Below, piece by piece: positions 25,236-34,470 of a stretch of DNA of 64,000 nt (within the stretch, counting starts at the first letter, position 1; each line of letters opens with the position of its first letter). A program made the translations under genes and the position numbers. A model generated the notes under the pieces. It was not told the origin of the DNA and made no database searches. It worked only from the letters and a program-made list of their open reading frames with translations. This stretch comes from Vibrio splendidus (GTDB lineage: Bacteria > Pseudomonadota > Gammaproteobacteria > Enterobacterales > Vibrionaceae). Location: NCBI RefSeq assembly GCF_001557875.1, contig NZ_LNRF01000001.1, positions 806,001 through 870,000 on the forward strand, in the 5' to 3' direction.

Positions 25236-25936
25236 TCTAATACTCCTTTTACCTCGGTACAGGTTCTGTAGGAAGACTCGTGCTTAATGACATACATTGC
25301 AGGGCCTTCGCCCTTAAGCGGTAGTGATTTGAGCTCTTGTTTTGTTGCATTGAACAGTATCCAGTGATTTCCATATTGGTGGCTGATACGTTCGTTTGAT
25401 GCAGTAAAAACTCCAGAAGCCGCTAGGGCGAAAGTGGCTATCGCAACAACTAGAAGGGCGGAGACCGAAGGAATGATGTTTTGTGGAATACTGGCCTTTT
25501 GCTGTTCCGTGTTCTCTTCGTCAACCTTGGCCTTCTCTGTCGTCTGTTGTTTGTCTGCTTGAGATTCACTAGTGTTAGATTCGTCAGGTGTCTGTTGAGC
25601 GATACTTTCCTCAAGCTGCGGGGCAACAGCGAGCACATAGCCTTGTTTTGGAATCGTTCTGATCAGGGTTCTCTCTACATCTTCGAGAGAAAACCTGAGC
25701 GCTTTGACTGTTTGATTGATGGTCGCGTTCGTAGCATATGAGTCTTTCCATAGTGTTTCTTCAATCGATGAGCGGGAGAGTACTTCAGGAAATGTTTTGA
25801 TTAACTCATGGAGCAGGTTAGCTTCTCTGGCTCGTAGGCGACTTCGTTCTCCTTGGTTGTCGATTACGGCAGAAGTTGGTGAGTAATAGAGTTCACCGAC
25901 TTTGTATATGGGTGGCTCCAAGTATAGTTTGACCAT
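25214..25936 (-). CDS. ToxR/VtrA-like transmembrane transcriptional regulator
   Basis: 240-aa one-component regulator: OmpR-type winged helix at 1-105 (RLRAREANLLHELIKTFPEVLSR, IETLW-like SIEETLWKD, TIPKQGYVL), a polar Gln/Glu linker (110-150), one membrane helix (about 154-176) and a short periplasmic tail with two cysteines, C226 and C235. DNA binding happens from the membrane. It overlaps the VtrC/ToxS-like gene, so the two are translationally coupled. A divergent beta-barrel gene and two downstream MFS genes are the obvious candidate targets. Whether it is nearer ToxR, TcpP or VtrA needs a tree. Confidence 0.82.
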   Translation of the reverse strand: MVKLYLEPPIYKVGELYYSPTSAVIDNQGERSRLRAREANLLHELIKTFPEVLSRSSIEETLWKDSYATNATINQTVKALRFSLEDVERTLIRTIPKQGYVLAVAPQLEESIAQQTPDESNTSESQADKQQTTEKAKVDEENTEQQKASIPQNIIPSVSALLVVAIATFALAASGVFTASNERISHQYGNHWILFNATKQELKSLPLKGEGPAMYVIKHESSYRTCTEVKGVLECKKIEF

Positions 25937-26358
25937 TGAGTGTTCTCATTTACATAACGTCTCTAAATATGCTAACTGGGATTCGTTGTTTCTCATTTTG
26001 ATCCACAGCAATAAATGCATCGCATCAAAAATCGAATTTTAAAAAATGAGAAACTAAGCACAAGTGAAAGTATCAATGTGTAAATAAATATGTTCGATAT
26101 TACGTCTGTTAAATATACATATAGCTTTATGTATCAAAGCCTTCAATTTTAGTTATGGTCAGGATAGAAATTATCTATTCGAAAAAGTGATAAGATTAAC
26201 GTTATCCCATACTTAGACACTAAGAATAATAAGGACATACTTTTTTTTATTTTTTGTTTTTTTATTTTGTTATCTCGCTGGGTTTAATTTCTCTAGAGTG
26301 TTTTGGAACTTGGCCTACTTAGGCTAAGAGCCCAATAACGTACTATAGGTTTTTGACC
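25937..26358. promoter_or_regulatory. Divergent control region, sensor / beta-barrel gene
   Basis: About 420 AT-rich bases between divergent starts. It carries the perfect inverted repeat GTTTCTCATTTT (25988-25999) and AAAATGAGAAAC (26043-26054), 43 bases apart, and a long T-rich tract at 26240-26272. The repeat is a candidate regulator site. Confidence 0.55.
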
Positions 26359-27177
26359 ATGGCTAACTATAAAAAAATAACACTCAGTAGCGCCCTTATT
26401 CTTTTCTCCTCTTTTGCAGTATCAGATGATCACATCACACCTGAAGATGCCCCTGACCCTGGTGATCACACAAAAGTTTCTTCCGTGCTCAACATTACAT
26501 ATGGCAAACAAAGCTTTAGAGAGCAAGACAATGACTTTGTACAAATTCAAGGCCAGATGTCCGGACAGAAGAGTAATGAAAATTTGTTCTTAGGACAGCT
26601 AACGATACAAGGTCAAGATAACGGAAAAGTGGGAAGTGAAGATTTTAACTTATCTCAAGTTAGAGCTCGCTATTTCGAAGTCAGTCGAACTGATTGGCAA
26701 CATGCGCCAATGGTTGGTGTGTCACTAGATTATATAGAAACCAGTTTTACTGATGCTATATCAGACCGCTTGTTCGCAATCGGCGGATTGATTCGTGTAA
26801 ATACCCCTTTTGATAATTGGTTATCTTTTCCGATTTTGGCAGGTGCAGTAGGGCAAAACAATAGCGACTTTAGCCGCTTAGGTCTTACCGATGACTATAC
26901 CTATGGAGTTCAATTTAATTTCTTGAACTCGATTTATTTGCATGAAAACGGCACTCATGTACAAATAAACCCTCAATACAGCTCCCTTGATTTCGGTGGC
27001 AGTGTTGGAACAATAAACCAACTACAACTTGATCTCGCTTTCCAAGGGCCACTTGCTGACAACCGTAAGCACTGGGGTAAAGTTACCTACACTGAATTCT
27101 TCGATGATGCAGAGCAAAGCTTTGGTCACAACAGACAGGGAACTGAGCTGAAGTTTACCTACAGTTACTACTTCTAA
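26359..27177 (+). CDS. Outer-membrane beta-barrel protein
   Basis: 272-aa exported protein: signal peptide (MANYKKITLSSALILFSSFA, cleaved near SDD), an acidic Pro-rich N-terminal segment, then amphipathic strands and a terminal aromatic pattern TYSYYF, the usual C-terminal signature of outer-membrane barrels. Start put at ATG 26359; a TTG two codons earlier is less likely. Divergent from the ToxR-like gene, and ToxR-family regulators often control porins, so it is a candidate target. No specific family recognised. Confidence 0.68.
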   Translation: MANYKKITLSSALILFSSFAVSDDHITPEDAPDPGDHTKVSSVLNITYGKQSFREQDNDFVQIQGQMSGQKSNENLFLGQLTIQGQDNGKVGSEDFNLSQVRARYFEVSRTDWQHAPMVGVSLDYIETSFTDAISDRLFAIGGLIRVNTPFDNWLSFPILAGAVGQNNSDFSRLGLTDDYTYGVQFNFLNSIYLHENGTHVQINPQYSSLDFGGSVGTINQLQLDLAFQGPLADNRKHWGKVTYTEFFDDAEQSFGHNRQGTELKFTYSYYF

Positions 27178-27218
27178 CTTGGTTGATCTCCTCCCTTCAG
27201 TATTTCAAATACACTAAG

Positions 27219-27259
27219 AAAATGCTCTTGCGACTTTAATCGCTAGAGCATTTAATTTT
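27219..27259 (+). terminator. Terminator of beta-barrel gene
   Basis: Stem AAATGCTCT / AGAGCATTT with an inner GCGA/TCGC pair, then AATTTTT. Confidence 0.8.
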
Positions 27260-27430
27260 TCGTAAGTAAATTCTAGATAGGTATATTGCAACTCCGAGGT
27301 CATATCATCATCTTGCCTCACTCTCAGTGCAAATAATAAGCAAGAATTAACGTCCAACGTTGATTGAGATAGTATTTTGCTACAAAACGCGCATAATCTC
27401 GCTATACAACATTTAAAGAAGAATTTACCT

Positions 27431-27817
27431 ATGACTACCTTTCAATACTACTTTCACCAACTGCCTTGCTTCGACTGTAAAAAAACGACAGTAAGTACTG
27501 ATCTTGGTTGGTTAACGCCTGCGATGAAAGATGATGCTATCGCACAAGTGACAGCGACACTTGCACAAGGCGAGGTTACACCAGATCTTTCAGCAGACGT
27601 GGTTTGTACGAAAGATGAAGCTCGCGAGTACTTACTGCTTAACTTCTTCGGCTATTCAGAGGAAGAGCTGGCAAGCGGAATCGAAGCGGATGATGAAAAA
27701 GAAGTGGCAGACGAAATCGCAGAGCTAGTAGAAGAAGGTAAAGACACCATCACCTTCGAACATGAGATTGCTCTTCAGTGCTGTGCTGACTGTGATGTTG
27801 AAGACGAGTCAAACTAA
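27431..27817 (+). CDS. Acidic protein of unknown function with CxxC motifs
   Basis: 128-aa cytoplasmic protein, strongly acidic in its second half. Cysteine pairs stand at both ends: CFDC near the N-terminus and CCADCD near the C-terminus, which could bind zinc or form disulfides. A long Glu/Asp-rich helix lies between (ADDEKEVADEIAELVEEGKD). ATG at 27431 is preferred; in-frame extension to 27377 has no sequence character. It has its own terminator. I do not recognise a characterised family. Confidence 0.7.
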   Translation: MTTFQYYFHQLPCFDCKKTTVSTDLGWLTPAMKDDAIAQVTATLAQGEVTPDLSADVVCTKDEAREYLLLNFFGYSEEELASGIEADDEKEVADEIAELVEEGKDTITFEHEIALQCCADCDVEDESN

Positions 27818-27869
27818 GCACTCGTATTAGACGATACATCCATCAATATGGTGTGATGTTCAAATGATT

Positions 27870-27909
27870 AAAGGCGTTAGTGGCTTAAAAGTTCACTAAC
27901 GCCTTTTTT
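27870..27909. terminator. Terminator of the acidic protein gene, possibly bidirectional
   Basis: AAAGGCGTTAGTG / CACTAACGCCTTT stem followed by a T run, 12 bases before the convergent LysR stop codon. Nearly the same stem recurs at 30100-30138. Confidence 0.88.
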
Positions 27910-27921
27910 ATCTCTAGGTCG

Positions 27922-28854
27922 CTAAGACTTTTGAGTATCTATAATGCCTTGCTCGCTCAGTTGCGAAAGGATCTCTGCGGTCTTCTCTCTGAATAAATCT
28001 CTCAGTAGTCGCACAGTCGGGGTGATGGACTGACGACTTGGACACACTAACCACAGCTCGGTAGGTGTCGGCTTAAACTCAGGCATGACTTTAACCACTT
28101 CACCTGAAAGCAGATGACGCGACATGTCTAGACAAGATTTTATTGCCACTCCTTTACCTGCGATACACCACTGTCTAACAAGGTCTGCGTCGTTCGAAGC
28201 GCGATTTCCTTTTAGCTTCATTTTGTGGTCTTGGGTGCCGTCGTTAAATACCCACTCGTCTTGCAACATGTCATGGAGTTGGTAAAGCAAACCATTGTAC
28301 TGAGCTAAGTCTCTCGGGTGTTTTGGTGATCCCATTTCAGCCAAGTATTCAGGAGCCGCACACAATACCCTCGGCACGTCGCATATCTTAAAACCATACA
28401 TGTTGGCATCGGTCGGGGATCCGTAACGTAGCGCCATATCGACGGAATCTCGGTAGAAATCGATATTGCTATCGCTGATGCTAGTACGAAGCGTCGCCTT
28501 GGGATATTCAAGTAAGAACTCATCAAGCCAAGGTGTAACTAGGTTGCGCCCTAGGTCCGATGAAAGCGCTATACGAATTTCACCGTCAAGAATACCGAGT
28601 TCGTCGCGCATGTTGAGCTTCGCTTGCTCTAACAATTTCAAGGCTTGTTCGCACTCAGGTAAATAACGCTCGCCTGCTGAAGAAAGTCTTAGGTGGCGCG
28701 TGGTTCTTACAAATAACTCTGCTCCCAGTGCCGCTTCAACACGTTTCACGGCCGCGCTTGCGGTGGCAGTGCGCATATCAAGGTTGGTGGCTGCTCCAGT
28801 GATACTGCGAAACTCCGCTACCTTTAAAATCACTTGTAGGTCTTCAAGAAGCAT
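27922..28854 (-). CDS. LysR-family regulator divergent from alcohol dehydrogenase
   Basis: 310-aa regulator: winged helix at the N-terminus (EDLQVILKVAEFRSITGAA, then TASAAVKRVEAALGAELF), then a periplasmic-binding-like effector domain of the CrgA/DmlR-like type. GGGGAA 6 bases before ATG 28854 favours this start over the in-frame ATG at 28878. Divergent from the frameshifted dehydrogenase with a perfect 23-bp dyad between them, so it probably controls that gene. Confidence 0.86.
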   Translation of the reverse strand: MLLEDLQVILKVAEFRSITGAATNLDMRTATASAAVKRVEAALGAELFVRTTRHLRLSSAGERYLPECEQALKLLEQAKLNMRDELGILDGEIRIALSSDLGRNLVTPWLDEFLLEYPKATLRTSISDSNIDFYRDSVDMALRYGSPTDANMYGFKICDVPRVLCAAPEYLAEMGSPKHPRDLAQYNGLLYQLHDMLQDEWVFNDGTQDHKMKLKGNRASNDADLVRQWCIAGKGVAIKSCLDMSRHLLSGEVVKVMPEFKPTPTELWLVCPSRQSITPTVRLLRDLFREKTAEILSQLSEQGIIDTQKS

Positions 28855-28923
28855 TTCGTTTCCCCATAAATTAGGCATTTTCTAATTGCTAATCTTAGTA
28901 TTTTGCCTGCGCATACACATCTC

Positions 28924-28946
28924 ATTATCAAAAATTATTTGATAAT
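28924..28946. promoter_or_regulatory. Perfect 23-bp dyad, likely LysR operator
   Basis: ATTATCAAA-AATTA-TTTGATAAT contains the T-N11-A pattern of LysR sites and lies between the LysR and dehydrogenase starts. Confidence 0.6.
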
Positions 28947-29020
28947 AATTCAAATATTAGGCTGTTTATCTAAAGCGAGAAGTCTCTAAGATTCAATTAT
29001 CGAATTTAAGGAGAAGTATC

Positions 29021-30045
29021 ATGTCATTACCATTAACAATGAAAGCAATCGGATTTACTCAGTCACTAGCGATTGCAGAACAAGAAAGCCTATTTGAGTT
29101 TGAAACGAGTCTGCCAGAACTAAAAAATAATGACTTGCTGGTAAAAGTGAGCGCGACTTCTATCAACCCTGCTGACGCCAAAATTCGCATTCGTAATGCC
29201 AAAGACAAAACACTTGAGCAGCCAAAAGTACTGGGCTATGACGCAGTTGGTGAAGTTGTTGGCAAAGGCACAGACGTTGAAGGCTTCGAAGTCGGTGACC
29301 GTGTGTACTATGCGGGTGACGTAACACGTATAGGGGCTAACGCAGAATACCAAGCTGTGGACTACCGTATTACCGCTAAAGCGCCTAAGAGTCTTTCTGA
29401 TGAAGCTGCAGCGGTTATGCCACTAGCAACACTTACGGCATGGGAAGCATTGTTTGACCGCCTACGTGTTCGTCCTGAAGAGAAAAAGTCTATTCTGATT
29501 ATTGGTGGAGCGGGCGGTGTAGGTTCGATCACTATTCAACTGGCTAAGCAGCTGACCAACCTAAAAGTTATCGCAACAGCTTCAAGACCTGAAACGGAAC
29601 AGTGGGTAAGGGATATGGGAGCGGATTATGTGGTGAACCACCGTAATCTTGTCGAGTCAGTGCGAGAGCAAGGCATTCAACATGTTGACTACATCTTCAA
29701 TGTTGCTGATACAAAAGGGCACTGGGACGCGATGGTTGAGTTGATCGCACCACAAGGCATGATCGTTCGATTGTAGAATTCGATGGCGGAATTGACTTAT
29801 CAGCGCTGCAAGGTAAATCTGCGGGCTTTATTTGGGAACTGATGTTCACGCGTTCACTGTTTAACACCGACGATATCCAGAAGCAGCAAGACATCCTATT
29901 CCAAGCTGCGAACCTGATTGATGCTGGTCGTATTAAAACGACGCTTACCACGACCCTAAATGGCTTTGGTGTGGATACACTGAAAGATGCTCACCAACGT
30001 ATTGAAAGCAGTGCCTCGATTGGTAAAACAGCCATCAAATACTAG
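29021..30045 (+). pseudogene. Zinc-type alcohol dehydrogenase / quinone oxidoreductase, frameshifted
   Basis: MDR-superfamily NADPH-dependent oxidoreductase (GroES-like N-terminus, Rossmann domain with GGAGGVGSITIQLAK). AAGGAG precedes the ATG at 29021. The frame ends early at TAG 29774-29776 after GMIVRL, but the +2 frame from about 29768 continues exactly as the family does (IVEFDGGIDLSALQGKSAG...) to a stop at 30043-30045. Restoring one G, reading GTTGCGATTGTA in place of GTTCGATTGTA around 29767, would give a normal protein of about 341 aa. So it is either a recent pseudogene or a one-base sequencing error. Confidence 0.88.
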
Positions 30046-30099
30046 TCTTTGATGTTTGAGTCTGTAGTTGTTTGGAAAAAGGGCTACGATAAACATAAG

Positions 30100-30138
30100 A
30101 AAGGCGTTAGTAGACTTGAGTTTGCTAACGCCTTTTTT
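30100..30138. terminator. Terminator after the dehydrogenase, probably bidirectional
   Basis: AAAGGCGTTAG / CTAACGCCTTT stem and T run, with T-rich sequence on the opposite strand too; serves the dehydrogenase and possibly pvsE. Confidence 0.85.
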
Positions 30139-30214
30139 ATTTTGTGGTCTTAGCTAGCTCCATGGAGTTTCAAATCAAACCGTCAGTTAGAAACCATAGA
30201 GCACGACGGAGTGC

Positions 30215-31417
30215 TTAGAAATAATGAAACACCGGAGGTTCATGCATTAAGAAGTTTTGATGTGAGATGTTCCAAGCATAAGCGCCTGCTAGGGTGAACA
30301 CCACATAGTCACCGATATCGATTTGCTCGATATGTTGATTTCGTGCCAGAACATCTTTTGGAGTACAAAGCTGTCCAACCAACGTGGCTTTAGCATGGTT
30401 TATCGGATGTGAAATGGTGGGTTGTTGACTACTTTTCACGATAGCAAAAGGATGGTCATGGTTTTGTGCAGCTGGCGTACGGAAATGATGTGTTCCACCA
30501 CGAGCAATCACGAAGTTCTCACCAAGGTTTTGCTTAATATCCAGTACCTCCATCACGTAATAACCGCACGGTGCGGAGATGTAGCGACCACATTCAAAAC
30601 GTAGCTTCCAGTCTTGTATATGTTCTTTAGCAATCAAGAACTCCAATTTGTCGCAGAACTCCATCCAAGGAAAGTGTTGCTTCGGGTTTTGGTAATTGAT
30701 TCCCATACCGCCACCTAGATTGATGCTCAGCTCATCGAGTGAGAATGCCTTTTGCCACTCTTTGACGACTTGGAAATAACGTTGCATCAAGGCGAGGTGG
30801 CGATCGACTTCAAGTTGATGTGACATTAAGTGGAAGTGGAAGCCCTTTAGCTTTATCAAAGGAAAGTCGCGCAGATACATCAAGGCGTTATTGAGTTCAC
30901 CCTCGTCGAGTCCAAATGGTGTGGGTTTCCCCCCCATGGCTAACTTGCTAAGCGTGATGTCACCAATGTCTATGTTCATACGTAAGAAGATCGAAGCCGG
31001 TCGATTCAACTTCTGAGTTAAAGTACCAATGCGTTGTAACTCAGTGAGGCTCTCTACATGAATCGCATCAACATCGAGTTCAATTGCTTGCTCTAGTTCA
31101 CTTGGCATTTTCCCTGGGCCACCAAAGATCAGTGGTTGATTGAGTTGTTGCTGGTGAAGGTGTGTAAGCTCTCCGCCTGATGCCGCTTCGAAACCATCAA
31201 CATAAGGGGCTAAAGTACGCAGTATTGGCGCTGAAGGGTTCGCTTTCGCGGCGTAAAAGAGCTCTACGTTTTTTGGCAATACATGGCGCATCTGCTTAAT
31301 GTGCTGCTCCAATGCATCGAGATCATAAAGATAAGCACATAATGGTTGAGTTTGTTGCTTGGCCAATTGGTGTATTTCTTGGTGGATGTTCTCAGGAAGT
31401 TGAGGCGAATTAAGCAT
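30215..31417 (-). CDS. pvsE: Vibrioferrin biosynthesis PLP-dependent decarboxylase PvsE
   Basis: 400-aa fold-III PLP decarboxylase of the diaminopimelate/ornithine decarboxylase family; PLP-lysine segment FYAAKANPS, then GGGMGI phosphate-binding loop. In vibrioferrin synthesis it decarboxylates the citryl-serine intermediate so that it carries ethanolamine. Last gene of the pvsABCDE unit; its ATG (with AGGAG upstream) overlaps the end of pvsD by 8 bases. Function assigned from family plus exact pvs gene order. Confidence 0.92.
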   Translation of the reverse strand: MLNSPQLPENIHQEIHQLAKQQTQPLCAYLYDLDALEQHIKQMRHVLPKNVELFYAAKANPSAPILRTLAPYVDGFEAASGGELTHLHQQQLNQPLIFGGPGKMPSELEQAIELDVDAIHVESLTELQRIGTLTQKLNRPASIFLRMNIDIGDITLSKLAMGGKPTPFGLDEGELNNALMYLRDFPLIKLKGFHFHLMSHQLEVDRHLALMQRYFQVVKEWQKAFSLDELSINLGGGMGINYQNPKQHFPWMEFCDKLEFLIAKEHIQDWKLRFECGRYISAPCGYYVMEVLDIKQNLGENFVIARGGTHHFRTPAAQNHDHPFAIVKSSQQPTISHPINHAKATLVGQLCTPKDVLARNQHIEQIDIGDYVVFTLAGAYAWNISHQNFLMHEPPVFHYF

Positions 31418-33275
31418 GGTGAGCTCCTCTTTTATGAGTAGGCCAAGGTGCTGCTACTTGAGTGTACCCAGACTCTTTATCGGCATTTTTCATCAAACGT
31501 GTTGTGAAGTTGTTTTTGCTAGGGAAATGACCATCGTTAAGCAATACCATTAGTTCGGGTTGCTGACCATTGATCGACTGCCAGCGGACGATGGCGTCTT
31601 TTAAAGTTCCCCATAACGTATTTTCAAGTGCTGAGTCCCCCTCAGCAATAAAGAAAATCGCTTCACTGATATTGTTAATGAAGGTGCAATAGCCGATACG
31701 GTTCCAACCTTGCTCACGGCTGTAGTACACCGATTGACGAGCACGCTCTGAAAGTTGCTGAAGAGTCGCTGATGGCCAAAACTCGGGTAGCAGCTTAGTG
31801 CCTTCTAAGTCTCGAATCCATACACAGCATGGCATGTCTTTTTCAAATCCAATCAACGTATTTTGTAAATGAGGTTCAAATGCAACTCCATGCTTGAAGT
31901 AGTAGTTAAAGACGCCTGGAATCAAACAATGCAGATAGCGCTCAAACCATAGAGTGGCGACATTTTCATATTGGCTTTGTGTTGTTTGGGCTTTTTGTTT
32001 GAGTTGAGTGGCAATGCAACTGTTCCCGTCTGTGTCGTAAGCAAAGAGCGCACCCGCTAACGTTGGCTGCAAAATATCGGTTTCGCTTAAAGTGAAATTC
32101 TCTCGATATAAAATACCAAATGACTCTCGAGCCTTAATAACATCAGCATGTTCTTGTTCAGCCACAGATTCTAGATTCAATGTGGTTGCGTAAGGTTCTG
32201 TCATTACCTTGAAGACAGGATTACGTAACTGCTCACTCTCTTTGATGGGGTGCAGAATTGAGGTTAATTGAACGGCACTATCGAGCTCATACCATGCGTT
32301 CTTACGTACACAGTTGGTTAAACGTACATTGATAGAGAACTTAGCAAACCAATCCATATCTGGGTGATACAGAGTGCGCACTGATGAGGTGGGTAAGAGT
32401 GTTTCACCACCTAATCCAAGCGGGATGATTTTGCCTCGTTCAATGGCCGTTTTGACCACTGGGTTTTGCAAAAGTGTGTAACTTTCCCAAGGGTGACAAG
32501 GGTAAAGCATGGTAGTTGCTGGTTTGTCTTCGTCAGGTGCAAGTTGTTCAAGCATGGTCGTTGGTGAGGTTCGGTCATCTGAACTCAAGACGTCGAGCAA
32601 CGCAGTATCCACCTTAAACCAATACAAAGGAACTTTCGCTCCAACCTCAGGGGAGCACGCTAGCAGATCATCGATACTGACACCTGATCGACTCTTTGGC
32701 GTTGGGTGAAAAGTATGTCCCCAAAGTAACGATTGCTCTGATGCGATAAACGCATTGTGATGCTGAGGTGATCTGTCTGAGTTTAGGAACTGCTCGGTGA
32801 TCAACAAACTGTTTTCCATTTGCTCGATCAACTCGTGATTGAATGGAATCGTCAGCACTTGTTTTAGGTAACTGAGTAGAAGCGTCAGGGTTTGCGTCGC
32901 GTCCAGCTTACACCAAGCTGAGCCGGGCATTTTGGCCCAAGGTGTATCGCAGAGCTTCACTTTTCCCAGTTTGCTGGTGTACTCAACAGGTAAAACCATC
33001 AAGCCATTTTTCTGAGGCTGACTTTGGTGAGGTAGGTGAATGGCCACGCGCTGGTGAGCGTTGTAGTTTCTTTTCAAAGTTTGAGGCAGAGAGGCAGAAC
33101 TGTAGCACCAATCAACCTGTTCATTGGGTATCGCGTATTCACGTAAGTAACAGTTCACCACACCCATGATGGTATTGAGTTGGGCTTTTTCTCGGTTTAG
33201 CAGTACTTTTTTATGATTTTGAAGAACTTGGTCTTCAGCGAAATATTCACTTTGAGATAATTGAGTCTGTAACAT
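31410..33275 (-). CDS. pvsD: Vibrioferrin NIS synthetase PvsD
   Basis: 621-aa IucA/IucC-family (NRPS-independent siderophore) synthetase that makes an amide or ester bond to a carboxylate of citrate using ATP; assigned to citrate-serine condensation in vibrioferrin. The HPWE segment, the GGETLLPTSSVRT nucleotide-binding stretch and KFSINVRLTNCVRK are typical. The frame is open to a TTG at 33287, but ATG 33275 with GGA upstream is preferred; it overlaps the 3' end of pvsC by 29 bases. Second of two NIS synthetases in the operon, paralogous to pvsB. Confidence 0.92.
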   Translation of the reverse strand: MLQTQLSQSEYFAEDQVLQNHKKVLLNREKAQLNTIMGVVNCYLREYAIPNEQVDWCYSSASLPQTLKRNYNAHQRVAIHLPHQSQPQKNGLMVLPVEYTSKLGKVKLCDTPWAKMPGSAWCKLDATQTLTLLLSYLKQVLTIPFNHELIEQMENSLLITEQFLNSDRSPQHHNAFIASEQSLLWGHTFHPTPKSRSGVSIDDLLACSPEVGAKVPLYWFKVDTALLDVLSSDDRTSPTTMLEQLAPDEDKPATTMLYPCHPWESYTLLQNPVVKTAIERGKIIPLGLGGETLLPTSSVRTLYHPDMDWFAKFSINVRLTNCVRKNAWYELDSAVQLTSILHPIKESEQLRNPVFKVMTEPYATTLNLESVAEQEHADVIKARESFGILYRENFTLSETDILQPTLAGALFAYDTDGNSCIATQLKQKAQTTQSQYENVATLWFERYLHCLIPGVFNYYFKHGVAFEPHLQNTLIGFEKDMPCCVWIRDLEGTKLLPEFWPSATLQQLSERARQSVYYSREQGWNRIGYCTFINNISEAIFFIAEGDSALENTLWGTLKDAIVRWQSINGQQPELMVLLNDGHFPSKNNFTTRLMKNADKESGYTQVAAPWPTHKRGAHHA

Positions 33276-34464
33276 GTTGATGTCCAAATTTTGAATGGAT
33301 GATCAGCGCGATAGCTGTAATGCCACTGACCAACATAGAAAGTATGAAAGGAACCTCAAGCCAGCCCAGGCTTGATATGAAAGACGCGCTTAACCCAGCC
33401 GCAACGCCCCCCCATTTAGACATAGCATCAAAGCGCGAAAATACTTTGCCGCTTTGTCGTCGATCAATTTGGTTTGCTAACGCTTGATGCAAGCCGTGAT
33501 AACAGCAAACCATGCCAAGTCCGAAAACAACACGAGCAATAATCAACACTTCTTGATAAGGAGTGAGGTGCATTACGGCACTGAGTGAAAGCAAACCAAA
33601 GCCCAGCCATAAAGTACGTTGCGCTTGATTGCGTTCAAGCTGGTGGCGATCAATCCATTCTGAGAACAGATGAACTTTCCCTGCAAAGAGGAGATAAACA
33701 CCATGTGGGAGGGCATACAAAAATCCAATCCACGCTTGGCTGGTCACGCCATATTGCTGCACATAAGGTGAGAAATAAGGGAACGTGACGACCATGGCGA
33801 AAGCAAAACTGAACTGCGCGCCAAACACCCAATAAAGCGTATTTAACGAATTGACTTGGCTGCATTGAGCTTTATTCGATGCCTGATCTTTTACAATCCC
33901 CTTAGATTTCGTTAAGTCATCAATGGGTAATGTTAAGGTGATCAATAGCGCGAATAGCGGCAAAGCAGACAGCCACAGATACGCGTTCAACGGGTTTGTT
34001 TCTGATAAACTCCAGCCAAGCCCAATTGGAGCAATAATTAGCGCCAGACGGGCAGAAAGCTGAGTTTTATTGAGTGATTTACCGAGTGCTTTCGCATCGT
34101 TGATTTGACTGGATAAGTAGCTGTTTGAGGCGGCCATGGTGCCACCAAAGGTTCCTTGAATGATAAGACCAAACACAAACATTGAGAGATTATCGGCTAA
34201 ACCGCACAGCGCGAAGCCTGCTGCAAGCCCGAGTTGAGCACGTAATAGAGAGCGACGTCTGCCATATTTATCAGCAAACTGCCCCCAAAAACGCGCCGCA
34301 ACGGCAGTGCAAAAGGTGGGTAAAATGAACAGTACCCCCGCCCAGTCCGAAGTAATGTTTGCATCCAATGTCGGCAATACCATTGGCAAAAACAACGGCA
34401 TTCCTAAAGCTGCAAACGCGGCGATAAAGTGGCTTAAAAGCACGCAATAGATGAGTTTGGTCAT
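33247..34464 (-). CDS. pvsC: MFS transporter PvsC, vibrioferrin exporter
   Basis: 405-aa, 12-helix MFS protein. The loop motif A region reads GQFADKYGRRRSLL. Located between the two NIS synthetase genes exactly where pvsC stands in V. parahaemolyticus, where it is the siderophore exporter of the inner membrane. Starts 6 bases after the pvsB stop region and overlaps pvsD, so the operon is tightly coupled. Confidence 0.9.
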   Translation of the reverse strand: MTKLIYCVLLSHFIAAFAALGMPLFLPMVLPTLDANITSDWAGVLFILPTFCTAVAARFWGQFADKYGRRRSLLRAQLGLAAGFALCGLADNLSMFVFGLIIQGTFGGTMAASNSYLSSQINDAKALGKSLNKTQLSARLALIIAPIGLGWSLSETNPLNAYLWLSALPLFALLITLTLPIDDLTKSKGIVKDQASNKAQCSQVNSLNTLYWVFGAQFSFAFAMVVTFPYFSPYVQQYGVTSQAWIGFLYALPHGVYLLFAGKVHLFSEWIDRHQLERNQAQRTLWLGFGLLSLSAVMHLTPYQEVLIIARVVFGLGMVCCYHGLHQALANQIDRRQSGKVFSRFDAMSKWGGVAAGLSASFISSLGWLEVPFILSMLVSGITAIALIIHSKFGHQHVTDSIISK

Positions 34465-34470
34465 GATGGG

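Noticed and set aside
30215..31417. Diaminopimelate decarboxylase lysA
   Set aside because: Same enzyme family, but its place as last gene of a vibrioferrin operon, overlapping pvsD, decides for pvsE.
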